NCBI RefSeq assembly: GCF_050948215.1
Contig: NC_135149.1
Coordinates: 4,135,001 to 4,199,000, forward strand
DNA: 64,000 bases
Reading direction: 5' to 3'
Origin: Halictus rubicundus
Lineage: Eukaryota; Arthropoda; Insecta; Hymenoptera; Halictidae
The notes under the pieces are model-generated. The model worked only from the letters and a program-made list of their open reading frames with translations, was not told the DNA's origin and searched no databases. The position numbers were made by a program, and so were the translations under genes. This document shows positions 38,701 through 48,111 of the stretch, piece after piece. Position 1 is the stretch's first letter. Every line of letters begins with the position of its first letter.

Positions 38701-40103
38701 TCCTATCCTCTATCCTATTCTATAATCTATCCTATCCTTTCGGCTATCCTATCCAATCATCTATCCTATCCTATCGTCTATCCTATCCAATCCTCAATCT
38801 TATCCTATCCTCTATCCTATCCTATCCTCTATCCTATCCTATCCTCTATCCTATCCTATCCTCTTCTCTATCCTATCCTATCCTCTATCCTATCCTATCC
38901 TCTTCTCTATCCTATCCTATCGTCTATAATACCGTATCATCTGTCCTATCCTTGCTCTATCCTATAACATCATCTATCCTATCCTCTTCTCTATCCTATC
39001 CTATACTCTATAATATCGTATCCTGTATCCTATCCTGTCCTCTTTCCTATCCTATCCTCAATCCTATCCTATCTTCTATCCTATCGTATCCTCTATCCTA
39101 TCCAATCCCCTATCCTATCCAATCCTCTATCCTATCCTATCCTCTATAATATCGTATCCTCTATCATATCCTATCCTCTTTCCTATAATATCATCTATCC
39201 TATCCTATCCTCTATCCTATCCTAGCCTCTATCCTATCCTATCCTCTAGCCTATCCTATCCTCCATCCTATACTATACTCTATCCTATCCAATCCCCTAT
39301 CCTATCCTCTATAGGACCCTATCATCTATCCTATCCTATCCTCCATCCTATCCTATCCTCTATCCTCTCCTATCCTCTATCCTATCCTGTCCTCTATCTT
39401 ATCCTATACTCTATCCTATCCTATCCTCTATCCTATCCTATCCTCTATTGTATCCTGTCCTCTATGCTATCCAATCCTTTATCCTATCCTCTGTCCTATC
39501 CTATCCTCTATCCTTTCCTATCCTCTATCCTATCCTCTATCCTATCCTATCCTATCCTTAATCCTATCCTATCCTCCATGCTATCTTATCCTCTATCCTA
39601 TCGTATCCTGTATCCTATCCCATCCTCTGCCCTATCCTAACCTCTATCCTATCATATCCTCTATCCTATCCTATCGTCTATTCTATCCAATCCCCTATCC
39701 TATCCTCTATCCGACTCTATCATCTATCCTATCCTATCTTCTATCCTATCCTATCCTCTAGCCTATCCTATCCTCCATCCTATCCTATACTCTATCCTAT
39801 CCAATCCCCTATCCTATCCTCTATATGACCCTATCATCTATCCTATCCTATCCTCTATCCTATCCTATCCCCAATCCTATCCTATCGTCTATGCTATCCT
39901 ATCCTCTATCCTATCCTATCCTCTATCCTATCCAATCCCCTATCCTATTCTCTATCATATCCTATCATCTATCCTATCATATCCTCTATCCTATCCAATC
40001 CTCTATCCTATCCTATCGTCTATTCTATCCAATCCCCTATCCTATCCTCTATCCGACTCTATCATCTATCCTATCCTATCTTCTATCCTATCCTATCCTC
40101 TAG
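35706..40103. repeat. Satellite block duplicated from 27.1-28.4 kb and repeated at ~1.1 kb steps
   Basis: 27120 to ~28090 aligns with 35706 to ~36676 at offset 8586 (anchors CTTGCTCTATCC 27151/35737 and ATAGGACCC 27511/36097). The same CTTGCTCTATCC anchor recurs at ~37850 and ~38951 (step ~1101). A second anchor, ATGCTATCCTATCCTCTATC, occurs at 28171, 37075, 38159 and ~39891. Between the two anchors this block has ~318 bp more than the 27-28 kb copy. Confidence 0.8.
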
Positions 40104-41262
40104 CCTATCCTATCCTCTATCCTATTCTATAATCTATCCTATCCTTTCGGCTATCCTATCCAATCATCTATCCTATCCTATCGTCTATCCTATCCAATCC
40201 TCAATCTTATCCTATCCTCTATCCTATCCTATCCTCTATCCTATCCTATCCTGTATCCTATCCTATCCTCTATCCTATCCTATCCTCTATCCTATCCTAT
40301 CCTCTATCCTATCCTATCCTCTATCCTATCCTATCCTCTATCCTATCCTATCCTCTATCCTATCCTATCCTCTATCCTATCCTATCCTCTATCCTATCCA
40401 ATCCCCTATCCTATCCTCTATCCGATCCTATCCTCTATCCTATCCTATCCTCTATAATATCGTTTCCTCTGTCCTATCCTGTCCTCTATCCTATAATATC
40501 ATCTATCTTATCCCATTCTCTATCCTATCTTATCCTATCCTCTATCCTATCCCATACTCTATCCTATCCTTTCCGCTATCCTATCTTATCCTCTATCAAA
40601 TCCTATCCCCCATCCTATCCCCCATCCTATCCCATCCTCTTTCCTATAATATCATCTATCCTATCGTATCCTCTATCGTATCCAATCCCCAATCCTATCC
40701 TCTATCCTATCGTATCCTCTATCGTATCCTATCCTGTATCCGATCAAATCCCCTATCCTATCCTATTCTCTATCGTATCCTCTATCGTATCGTATCCTCT
40801 ATCCTATCCTATCCTGTGTCCTATCCTATTCTCTATCCTATCCTGTCCTCTATCCTGCAATATCATCTATCCTATCCTATTCTCTATCCTATCCTATCCT
40901 ATCTTCTACCGTCTCCTATCCTGTACCCGATCCAATCCCCTATCGTATCCTCTATCCTATCCTATACTCTATCCTATCCTATACTCTATCCTATCCTATC
41001 CTCTATCCTATCGTATCCTCTACCCTATCCAATCCCCTATAATATACTCTAACATATCCTATCATATATCCTATCATATCCTCTATCCTATTCTATACTC
41101 TATCCTACCCTTTCCGCTATCCTATCCCATCCTCTCGTCTATCCTATCCAATCCCCTATCCTATCCTCTATCCTACCCTATCCTCTATCCTATCCTATCC
41201 TCTATCCTATCCTATCCTCTATCCTATTCTATACTCTATCCTATCCTTTAAGCTATCCTATC

Positions 41263-41267
41263 CTATC
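41263..41267. other. Target-site duplication (left copy, CTATC)
   Basis: CTATC immediately before the left LTR, matching CTATC at 48107-48111 after the right LTR. Because CTATC is also the satellite pentamer, chance identity is possible, but 5 bp suits BEL/Pao integration. Confidence 0.75.
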
Positions 41268-41804
41268 TGTTCGTGTACAAATATTGTTGCTCGTTCGTTC
41301 CCTGTTGACACAATACTGAATTCGCAGCCCGAGAATCCCCCACTCAGCCCGAGGATCCTCGACAACTGAGTCCCCTCCATGGTGCACACAATCCAACACA
41401 AAAACGTAGCCTTCGGCGAGCGGTCGCCTTATCACCTGGAAACTTTTGATCCCTTTTTCGCGGAACCTCGGCATGTCGTCGCATACCTGCGGATTTAAAT
41501 GAGGGGTCGGTACCCGAGATGTTCCCGACTCTTTGTTTTTCCTAAACATCTGTTCTCCCCCTCATGCGCTTAGCGAATCTCGTGGCTTCTTCCAGTAGCC
41601 TGACGGCCCCGGGTGGACTCTTCGGTCCCCCCGTGCTCGTTAAACCTTCATATCAGGGAATATTCCCTCCATTTGTTGAGGTTTTTAGCGGCCTAAGGTA
41701 GACGCCTTGCGTCTACCTTTACTCGCTTGGCTTGACCATGCATTCGGACACCTGTGTCGTCGCATTTCCGCCGCCGAGATTCGCACGCATTTACGTCCGC
41801 AACA
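41268..41804 (-). repeat. 3' LTR of element 3 (left LTR)
   Basis: A 537-bp repeat identical to 47570-48106 except for one base seen (CCCTGTTGACA here, CCCTGCTGACA in the other). It has a perfect 14-bp palindrome AGGGAATATTCCCT (41655-41668) and an 11-bp inverted repeat with a 3-nt loop (41695-41705 and 41709-41719). It ends the element downstream of pol. Confidence 0.96.
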
Positions 41805-41815
41805 TTCTCCCCCTC
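41805..41815 (-). promoter_or_regulatory. Polypurine tract
   Basis: GAGGGGGAGAA on the minus strand lies immediately upstream of the 3' LTR. This is the expected place and composition for priming plus-strand DNA synthesis. Confidence 0.85.
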
Positions 41816-41889
41816 AAATTAAATCTTTTTTTTTATTTAATTTCTGGCATAAAGTAACAGTGACGTTATCTCGACTTCTATTAGGGTTC

Positions 41890-42112
41890 GCAACAACAAT
41901 ACTAACTTATTTCTAATCGCAATAACAATACTAACTTAATTCTAATCGCAACAACAATACTAACTTAATTCTAATCGCAACAACAATACTAACTTAATTC
42001 TAATCGCAACAACAATACTATCTTAATTCTAATCGCAACAACAATACTATCTTAATTCTAATCGCAACAACAATACTAACTTAATTCTAATCGCAACAAC
42101 AATACTAACTTA
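41890..42112 (-). repeat. 29-bp minisatellite in the 3' untranslated part of element 3
   Basis: Eight copies at an exact 29-bp step start at 41890, 41919, 41948, 41977, 42006, 42035, 42064 and 42093 (the last partial). The + strand unit begins GCAACAACAATACTAACTTA and ends ATTCTAATC; copies 5 and 6 read ACTATCTT instead of ACTAACTT. It lies just downstream of, and slightly overlaps, the pol stop. Confidence 0.95.
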
Positions 42113-45100
42113 CATTGATTTCGAATTGGACATTATTTTTATTAGTTTCCGTGCGGGTCTCATGAATTCGCCTTTCTTTGTTCGCACTTTGGCTACTCTG
42201 ACTACCCCATCTGAACCCGGGTACACTTCAATTATTGTACCTATTCTCCAAAGGTTTCGGGGTGTATTTAGTTCAACTATCAGTACTATATCTCCGGTCT
42301 GTAGCGATTTTTCTGCCTCGCACCATTTTGGACGTGCGATTAGAGTTGGTAGGTATTCTCTCAACCACCTTTGCCAAAATGCATCTGCAAAGGCTTGTGC
42401 AATTCGCCATTGTTTCTTCGGACACGCTACTTGAGTGTCATACCTGCCTAATTTTATTTCCCCCGACGATGATCCTATCAAGAAGTGATTCGGAGTTAAT
42501 GCTTCGTTATCGCGAAGGTCGGTGGATACATGCGTTAGCGGCCGCGAATTAATCGAATGTTCTACTTCTACCATTAACGTTTGGAGGACTTCTTCGCTAG
42601 GGGCCTGTTCCCGCAAAATTGCATCGAGAGCAATTTTGACTGATCTAATTAGCCTCTCCCATGCTCCGCCCATGTGAGGCGCGTCCGGCGGATTGAAGAT
42701 CCATTTTATCCTTTTTTCCAGAGCATAATTGGATATCTTTCCTATTTCAATAGTCGCAATTGCGTCCCGGAGTTCTTTGCTCGCTCCTTTGAAATTTGTA
42801 CCATTGTCGCTGTACATTACTAAAGGTGAACCTCTTCGCGCCGCTAATCTTTTTATGGCCATAATGGTTGAGCTAGTGCTCAAGCTGTGAGCTAATTCCA
42901 AATGAATCGCTCTTGTCGTAAGACAAGTGAAAAGCACCCCCCACCGTTTTTCCCTGCGCCTTCCAATTTTTACGAGCATCGGGCCGAAATAGTCCACGCC
43001 ACAATGACAGAAAGGTCGTTGCCTATATGCTATGCGACCAGCTGGTAGAGCTGCCATGATCGGATTCGGCGGTTTCGCCCGGCGTATCCTGCATATTACA
43101 CACCTACTTATTATCGACCGAAGCGCGCGTCTAATTCCTATTATATAAAATTGCTGTCTTAACTCATTTACGACTGATTCATTACTAGCGTGATAAAAAC
43201 GCCGGTGGTAATGTTCTATTAGCAATTTGGTAGCGGGATGTTTGCTATCTAAAATGATTGGATGGTTGTTAAATTCCTCTTCAGCTATTTTGGTAACTCG
43301 TCCCCAGGCTCGCAGAATTCCTTTTTCGTCCACGTAGGGTTTCAGTGCTACAATCTTACTTTTTTGGTTGATGCCCTTTTTCGCTTTCAATGCTTCCAGT
43401 TCTTCTACAAACATTTCGGACTGAATAGAGCGATAACAATAGTGTTCGGCTGAAATGATCGTTTCCGTTGTTATTTGAGTCCGGCTTCTTCCTCTCCAGC
43501 GGTCAAAGGCGGTTTTTATGCGTCTCGCGGCTACTAATAATCCCGGCCAACCCAACATTCTCGCGACATATGGGACATAGTATTCGTATGCCTGAGCGAC
43601 GTACACCTTTACCTTTCTTATCTCAATGGCATCAATTTGCAGTTTCTCGGCTTCGGTGATATCTTTTTCCCTTGGCCAATTGGACTCTGCCTGATGTAAA
43701 AATTCCGGACCGGTGAACCAACGATCGTTTGTGCTCATTTCTTTTTTTGACCAGCGCGTGGCGTCATCCGTGGGATTTAAAGAGGATGGCAACCACCGCC
43801 ATTCGGAACTCAACGTTAATTCTCCGATTTCTCCTAATCGATTTGCTACAAATACCTGCCGTGTTCGCGGTTCTGATTTTATCCATCGAACGATTGTGAT
43901 AGAATCGGACCAGAATATTCGCTCACTTATTTCGATTTTTAGTTCATCGGCAACAGTTTTACCTAGTCTCGCACCCAACAACGCGGCTTGTAGTTCTAAA
44001 CGTGGGACCGACAACGGTTTCAAAGGTGTAACCCTGGTTTTCCCCATGATTAGCGCTACACGTGCGAATCCGTCTCGCATGACAACCCTCAAATATGCTG
44101 CTGCTGCGTAGCCCTTCAAGCTGGCGTCGCAAAATATGTGTAGCTGAAATTTCGCGCAGTCGATCCCGGTTGGTGTGTAGCAACGAGGAATACGGAGACT
44201 ACTTATTTTGCGAAGTCCCTCGAGCCAGGATACCCAACCTAATTGTTCTTCGTCTCTTAACGGTTGATCCCATTCTATGCCACTGCGCCATATCTCTTGC
44301 ATTAATATTTTTGATTTTAGAGTAAATGGAGACAGAAGACCTAATGGATCAAATACGGACATGATGATTCTGAGAAATTCTCGTTTAGTCGGTCTTTTTT
44401 CGCCCGCGAGTATACTCTCCGATACTTTAGTCATTCCTAAGTCAAAATGCAATACATCCGCTTGGGTACTCCAAATAAGTCCTAAAACTCGTTCTCCCCC
44501 GCGGTCGCATAAGCGCATGTCGTCTCGACCCTGTTGCCTAACCGTCTCCGGAATAGAATCTATAATATATACGGAATTGCTTGCCCAACTGTGCATTTTA
44601 AAACTTCCCTTTAGATTTATCCTGATCACATCGTGAATAAGTTTCTTCGCTTGATCGATGGTTCCTCGACTGGCTAGATAGTCATCCATATAGCTATCTT
44701 CAACTATGCTTTTCGCTGCTTCCGGTGACGCCTCGGCGTTTTCGACGGCATTTTTCTTTTTAATGTATAACGCACTGCACGGAGATGATTTCGCGCCGAA
44801 TATTAAGCGTGTCATTTCATACGTATCCGGGTTTCCTACTCTTCTTTTTCCGCGCCACAGAAACCTCTGTGCTCCACGGTCTTCGTCTCTGACTTTTATT
44901 TGCAGGAACATATCCTTTATGTCCGCCTTAAACGCGAATTCGTACAACCTAAAACGCATCAAGATACCGGGTAATGACTGTAACAAATCTGGGCCTGCCT
45001 CTAGTTGGTCGTTCAAACTAAGCCCATTTGTTTTGGCGGCCGCATCAAAAACTACTCTTACTTTTCCCGGTTTATTAATATTTTGAACCCCAAAATGCGG

Positions 45101-46033
45101 CAGGTACCAATACTTTTCCTTTTTGAGTTCAGGATTCACCTTTACCGCATACCCACTTTCTATAACGCGATCTAATTCCGCGTAATATTTAGCCGCGTAG
45201 TTCCGGTCGCGATCCAGTTTCCTTTCTAACGAATCGAGCCTTCTTTGCGCGATTATTTTGCTGTCCACGTATGGCGCACGGTTTTCTTTCCACAACAACC
45301 CTACTTCCCACACGTTCCCCTCGCGACGGCTTGTATCGTTTAAGATTTTCATTACACGGTTAACTTTACCGTTTTCTTTTTTTGTTTCCCTTACGCCCAG
45401 ACTATCTATTTCAAAGTAATTTCGCATTAACTGATCGAGGCTCTCGTCCTGGTCCAGACCTTTAACGCTATCTGGAAATCCAAAAGATGCCTGTTGCATC
45501 GCGCATCTGCTTGAAACTATTTTCTCCGTACATTGTTGTTGCTGCCCGTGTAATGTCCATCCCAGTAGGCAACGGGAGAGTGCGAGGTCCGTGTTCTCCA
45601 ACGTGCGCAACTCAAGATTTACTATTAAGCGCCAATTATCCTGTCCTATAAGGATCCTGGGCCGCGCGTTTGTATATGATTGGACAGCTATTTTTTCTTT
45701 ATGTTGGGTGTACTGTACGATATCCTTCGAGAGTGATTGGACCGGAAGTCTTAGATCTCGTATCGCAATAGCTTGTTTGATTTTATGTATATTACCTTCT
45801 CCTTGTATGTCGAACTCTATCTTCTCGCAATTCGTCACCAATTTCTCCCGCGTGTCTATGCCTTTTAATGTAACGATTACGCGTGTCCCCTTTACTCCCG
45901 TGCCGGATAGCACTTTTTTATCAACGAGGGTAACCGTAGATCCTTCATCTAATAAGGCGAACGTATTTATTGTCTTAATTGGACCCACTATCCGGACCGG
46001 CAGTATTTTCAGCAGTGTTCCTCCTTTGTTTAG
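42110..46033 (-). CDS. pol: pol polyprotein of element 3 (protease, RT, RNase H, integrase)
   Basis: The frame is open from the gag TGA to 42110. The first possible start is a GTG at 45988 and no ATG precedes the protease, so it is probably made as a gag-pol fusion by stop readthrough. Counting from 45988: aspartic protease FALLDEGSTVTLVD (~10-23); RT with KVRVVFDAAAKTNG, FKADIKDMFLQIKV and catalytic YMDDYLAS (~433); RNase H with FCDASLKGYAA (~619), a Glu in VPRLELQAALLG and SDSITIVRWI; integrase zinc region (HYHRRFYHAS ~926, CVIC ~963), then catalytic CGVDYFGP (~998), YSDNGTNFKGA (~1058) and GGAWERLIRSVK (~1110); and a C-terminal DUF5641-like region with GDIVLI and NLWRIGTI. About 1,290 residues without interruption is the normal size for BEL/Pao pol. 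The protein copies element RNA to DNA and integrates it. Confidence 0.95.
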   Translation of the reverse strand, partial: LNKGGTLLKILPVRIVGPIKTINTFALLDEGSTVTLVDKKVLSGTGVKGTRVIVTLKGIDTREKLVTNCEKIEFDIQGEGNIHKIKQAIAIRDLRLPVQSLSKDIVQYTQHKEKIAVQSYTNARPRILIGQDNWRLIVNLELRTLENTDLALSRCLLGWTLHGQQQQCTEKIVSSRCAMQQASFGFPDSVKGLDQDESLDQLMRNYFEIDSLGVRETKKENGKVNRVMKILNDTSRREGNVWEVGLLWKENRAPYVDSKIIAQRRLDSLERKLDRDRNYAAKYYAELDRVIESGYAVKVNPELKKEKYWYLPHFGVQNINKPGKVRVVFDAAAKTNGLSLNDQLEAGPDLLQSLPGILMRFRLYEFAFKADIKDMFLQIKVRDEDRGAQRFLWRGKRRVGNPDTYEMTRLIFGAKSSPCSALYIKKKNAVENAEASPEAAKSIVEDSYMDDYLASRGTIDQAKKLIHDVIRINLKGSFKMHSWASNSVYIIDSIPETVRQQGRDDMRLCDRGGERVLGLIWSTQADVLHFDLGMTKVSESILAGEKRPTKREFLRIIMSVFDPLGLLSPFTLKSKILMQEIWRSGIEWDQPLRDEEQLGWVSWLEGLRKISSLRIPRCYTPTGIDCAKFQLHIFCDASLKGYAAAAYLRVVMRDGFARVALIMGKTRVTPLKPLSVPRLELQAALLGARLGKTVADELKIEISERIFWSDSITIVRWIKSEPRTRQVFVANRLGEIGELTLSSEWRWLPSSLNPTDDATRWSKKEMSTNDRWFTGPEFLHQAESNWPREKDITEAEKLQIDAIEIRKVKVYVAQAYEYYVPYVARMLGWPGLLVAARRIKTAFDRWRGRSRTQITTETIISAEHYCYRSIQSEMFVEELEALKAKKGINQKSKIVALKPYVDEKGILRAWGRVTKIAEEEFNNHPIILDSKHPATKLLIEHYHRRFYHASNESVVNELRQQFYIIGIRRALRSIISRCVICRIRRAKPPNPIMAALPAGRIAYRQRPFCHCGVDYFGPMLVKIGRRREKRWGVLFTCLTTRAIHLELAHSLSTSSTIMAIKRLAARRGSPLVMYSDNGTNFKGASKELRDAIATIEIGKISNYALEKRIKWIFNPPDAPHMGGAWERLIRSVKIALDAILREQAPSEEVLQTLMVEVEHSINSRPLTHVSTDLRDNEALTPNHFLIGSSSGEIKLGRYDTQVACPKKQWRIAQAFADAFWQRWLREYLPTLIARPKWCEAEKSLQTGDIVLIVELNTPRNLWRIGTIIEVYPGSDGVVRVAKVRTKKGEFMRPARKLIKIMSNSKSM

Positions 46034-46036
46034 TCA
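46028..46036 (-). promoter_or_regulatory. Leaky-type TGA-CTA stop between gag and pol
   Basis: The gag frame ends TGA followed by CTA AAC, and the same frame continues open through the whole of pol. UGA followed by CUA is an established readthrough-promoting context in viral and metazoan genes. That it is used here is inference. Confidence 0.75.
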
Positions 46037-47467
46037 TAAACCGTTATTAGCGGTGTTTCCTGGAATGACACTCGATGGCGGTTCTAGCTCCCGGCTGATT
46101 GCTCCCGGACTTGCGGTCCGCAATTTTTTTTCGAATCTGCTGTTGTGCAGAAGAGCATGATGCGACCCCCCACATTTCACGCAGTTACTACCATTACATT
46201 TCATTCGCGAATGCCCCTTCCGAAAACATTTGAAACACAGTCTGAATTTTTTTATCAAGTACCATCGTCGCGCTATTGTTTCTCTTGCAAAAACTCGGCA
46301 TTCGGTTGCGATGTGATTCCCCCTATTGCAGAACACGCATTTACCAACGTCCCCCTTTTGACCTTCAACTAAGTTTATGTCGTACGCCCTTTCCGTCGCA
46401 ATTCTCCGTCTTTTCGGCCTAAGCTGCTCCTTCGGAATTGCGGCCCTAGACGACGTCACGTCGGTGTTTGATTCTGTATTAAACACTCCTACTGCTTCTG
46501 CGAGTTCTGATTCTCTGCCTAAGAAATCTGCTAGTTTTTCTAACTCCGTTTTATTCTGAGAGGATTCAGAAGAGTATTTATTGTACGCGTATTTCAGAGC
46601 CGATGGTATTTTATTTCCCACACTCTGCGTCAGATCGGGGCTGTGGAGATATCCGACGAGATCGAGAGAACGCAAGGCAGTGACAGCGTTTTGAAGTTTC
46701 GTCGCAAACTTCGTTAAGCTCATTTTACCAGAGTCTATGCTCGGTAATTCCTTGATGTCACTCACGATCTTCTGGACCACCATGTTCTTATTCCCGAAAT
46801 TCAATTCTAATGTACGCATGACCAATGACGCGTCGCGTCCTATGGCGAACAAACTGCTAACCGAGTCACGTGCCTCTCCTTTCAGCGCGGTAAACAATCT
46901 AGCCATGTTTTCGCGTTCATTATATCCACCCATTTCTGAGGTTAAAAGATATGCTTCTTTAAAATGCCTCCATTCTAATGGGTTTCCCGAAAACTCAGGC
47001 AATTTTCCCGTCGCTGACAATCTGTTCGCGATGCGTAAGCTCGCTTCCCCTATTGTTGCTTCGCGGACGGTGCGCAACGTAGACTCGATAGCCTCTACAA
47101 TTCGTATCGTCGAGTCCCTCTCTCGCGGACAGTCACGCTCACCCTGTTCTTGTATTTGAAGTCGCGTGCTACTCATCCAGTTCCCGACGTCGCCTCCTCC
47201 TCGAATTGTGGATGACTCCTGTTGACGGTTGTCCCTATCGGAGTCTTCGGCGATCCCTTCCTCCACCGGCGCGTCTGAGGTGAGCGATCCCAATCTTCTT
47301 CGGTTCATCTGTCCAGGTTGTAGCCCGGATGGTCCGGCTTCGTCAGTATCGCTGATCCCCAGGGTGGTTCTGATGGCTCCTGCTTCGCTTCGGGTACGAG
47401 TTCTTTTCGGCGAACATGGGGCTCGCCGTCCTCCGTTCACAGGAGCCTTGCGCTTCCCTCTAGCCAT
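46034..47467 (-). CDS. gag: gag of element 3
   Basis: 477 codons from ATG at 47467 to TGA at 46036-46034. The N-terminus is basic (MARGKRKAPVNGGRRAP), followed by a polar, probably disordered stretch. The central domain (~145-290; LPEFSGNPLEWRHFKEAY, RLFTALKGEARDSVSSL, LELNFGNKNMVVQKIV) matches the DUF1759-type capsid region of BEL/Pao gag. Three knuckle-like clusters follow: CVFCNRGNHIATEC (~375), CFKCFRKGHSRMKC (~411) and CVKCGGSHHALLH (~430). It should assemble the cytoplasmic particle and bind element RNA. It lies ~80 bp downstream of the primer site, in the same frame as pol. Confidence 0.93.
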   Translation of the reverse strand: MARGKRKAPVNGGRRAPCSPKRTRTRSEAGAIRTTLGISDTDEAGPSGLQPGQMNRRRLGSLTSDAPVEEGIAEDSDRDNRQQESSTIRGGGDVGNWMSSTRLQIQEQGERDCPRERDSTIRIVEAIESTLRTVREATIGEASLRIANRLSATGKLPEFSGNPLEWRHFKEAYLLTSEMGGYNERENMARLFTALKGEARDSVSSLFAIGRDASLVMRTLELNFGNKNMVVQKIVSDIKELPSIDSGKMSLTKFATKLQNAVTALRSLDLVGYLHSPDLTQSVGNKIPSALKYAYNKYSSESSQNKTELEKLADFLGRESELAEAVGVFNTESNTDVTSSRAAIPKEQLRPKRRRIATERAYDINLVEGQKGDVGKCVFCNRGNHIATECRVFARETIARRWYLIKKFRLCFKCFRKGHSRMKCNGSNCVKCGGSHHALLHNSRFEKKLRTASPGAISRELEPPSSVIPGNTANNGL

Positions 47468-47549
47468 TGACCTGTCAGCTTCGTATCACTTCCTCGAAAC
47501 GACACAAGCACTTTGACAAGATTGCCTTGTCTCTCTAAACCGGCGAAAT
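47468..47549 (-). other. Untranslated leader between primer site and gag
   Basis: About 80 bp of non-coding sequence. Nothing specific recognised. Confidence 0.6.
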
Positions 47550-47567
47550 TCCCGGGTTTCGGCACCA
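47550..47567 (-). promoter_or_regulatory. Primer binding site, complementary to tRNA-Phe
   Basis: Two bases inside the 5' LTR, the minus strand reads TGGTGCCGAAACCCGGGA. Its complement (+ strand) is the 3' end, with CCA, of eukaryotic tRNA-Phe(GAA), whose acceptor stem begins GCCGAAA. All 18 nt match from memory of that tRNA. Confidence 0.85.
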
Positions 47568-47569
47568 AA

Positions 47570-48106
47570 TGTTCGTGTACAAATATTGTTGCTCGTTCGT
47601 TCCCTGCTGACACAATACTGAATTCGCAGCCCGAGAATCCCCCACTCAGCCCGAGGATCCTCGACAACTGAGTCCCCTCCATGGTGCACACAATCCAACA
47701 CAAAAACGTAGCCTTCGGCGAGCGGTCGCCTTATCACCTGGAAACTTTTGATCCCTTTTTCGCGGAACCTCGGCATGTCGTCGCATACCTGCGGATTTAA
47801 ATGAGGGGTCGGTACCCGAGATGTTCCCGACTCTTTGTTTTTCCTAAACATCTGTTCTCCCCCTCATGCGCTTAGCGAATCTCGTGGCTTCTTCCAGTAG
47901 CCTGACGGCCCCGGGTGGACTCTTCGGTCCCCCCGTGCTCGTTAAACCTTCATATCAGGGAATATTCCCTCCATTTGTTGAGGTTTTTAGCGGCCTAAGG
48001 TAGACGCCTTGCGTCTACCTTTACTCGCTTGGCTTGACCATGCATTCGGACACCTGTGTCGTCGCATTTCCGCCGCCGAGATTCGCACGCATTTACGTCC
48101 GCAACA
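47570..48106 (-). repeat. 5' LTR of element 3 (right LTR, promoter side)
   Basis: This is the partner LTR, upstream of gag on the minus strand, and so should carry the element's promoter. It has the same palindrome (47957-47970) and hairpin (47997-48007/48011-48021). The near identity of the two LTRs implies a recent insertion, because LTRs are copied from one template at integration. Confidence 0.96.
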
Positions 48107-48111
48107 CTATC
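48107..48111. other. Target-site duplication (right copy, CTATC)
   Basis: CTATC directly after the right LTR, partner of 41263-41267. Confidence 0.75.

Larger units (their letters stand above)
20756..41267. repeat. Satellite, family B
   Basis: About 20.5 kb of the same 17/12-bp unit family, but with different higher-order markers: CCGGCCCTC (for example 21353, 22981, 29561, 31543), CTATAGGACCCTATC (first at ~25219, then ~16 times to 52.2 kb) and CTTTCCGCTATCC. Several nested duplications with constant offsets are listed separately. A homogeneous 12-bp-unit patch lies at ~24290-24380, repeated at ~25800-25880, ~30770-30860 and ~32960-33050. No gene or RNA gene is seen. Confidence 0.92.
41268..48106 (-). 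mobile_element. Element 3: complete BEL/Pao LTR retrotransposon
   Basis: A 6.8-kb insert with two 537-bp direct LTRs that begin TGTT and end AACA on either strand, flanked by a 5-bp CTATC duplication (41263-41267 and 48107-48111). On the minus strand the order is LTR, tRNA-Phe primer site, gag with zinc knuckles, pol with protease, RT, RNase H and integrase, a 29-bp minisatellite, a polypurine tract and the second LTR. The family call rests on pol: LLDEGSTVTLVD protease, YMDDYLAS RT motif, the integrase set CGVDYFGP / YSDNGTNFKGA / GGAWERLIRSVK, and a C-terminal DUF5641-like region, all characteristic of BEL/Pao. No env-like ORF follows pol. Both ORFs are intact, so it may be active or recently active. 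Confidence 0.96.

Noticed and set aside
41268..48106. An env gene that would make the BEL/Pao element retrovirus-like
   Set aside because: Only ~300 bp, mostly minisatellite and polypurine tract, separate the pol stop from the 3' LTR, leaving no room for env.
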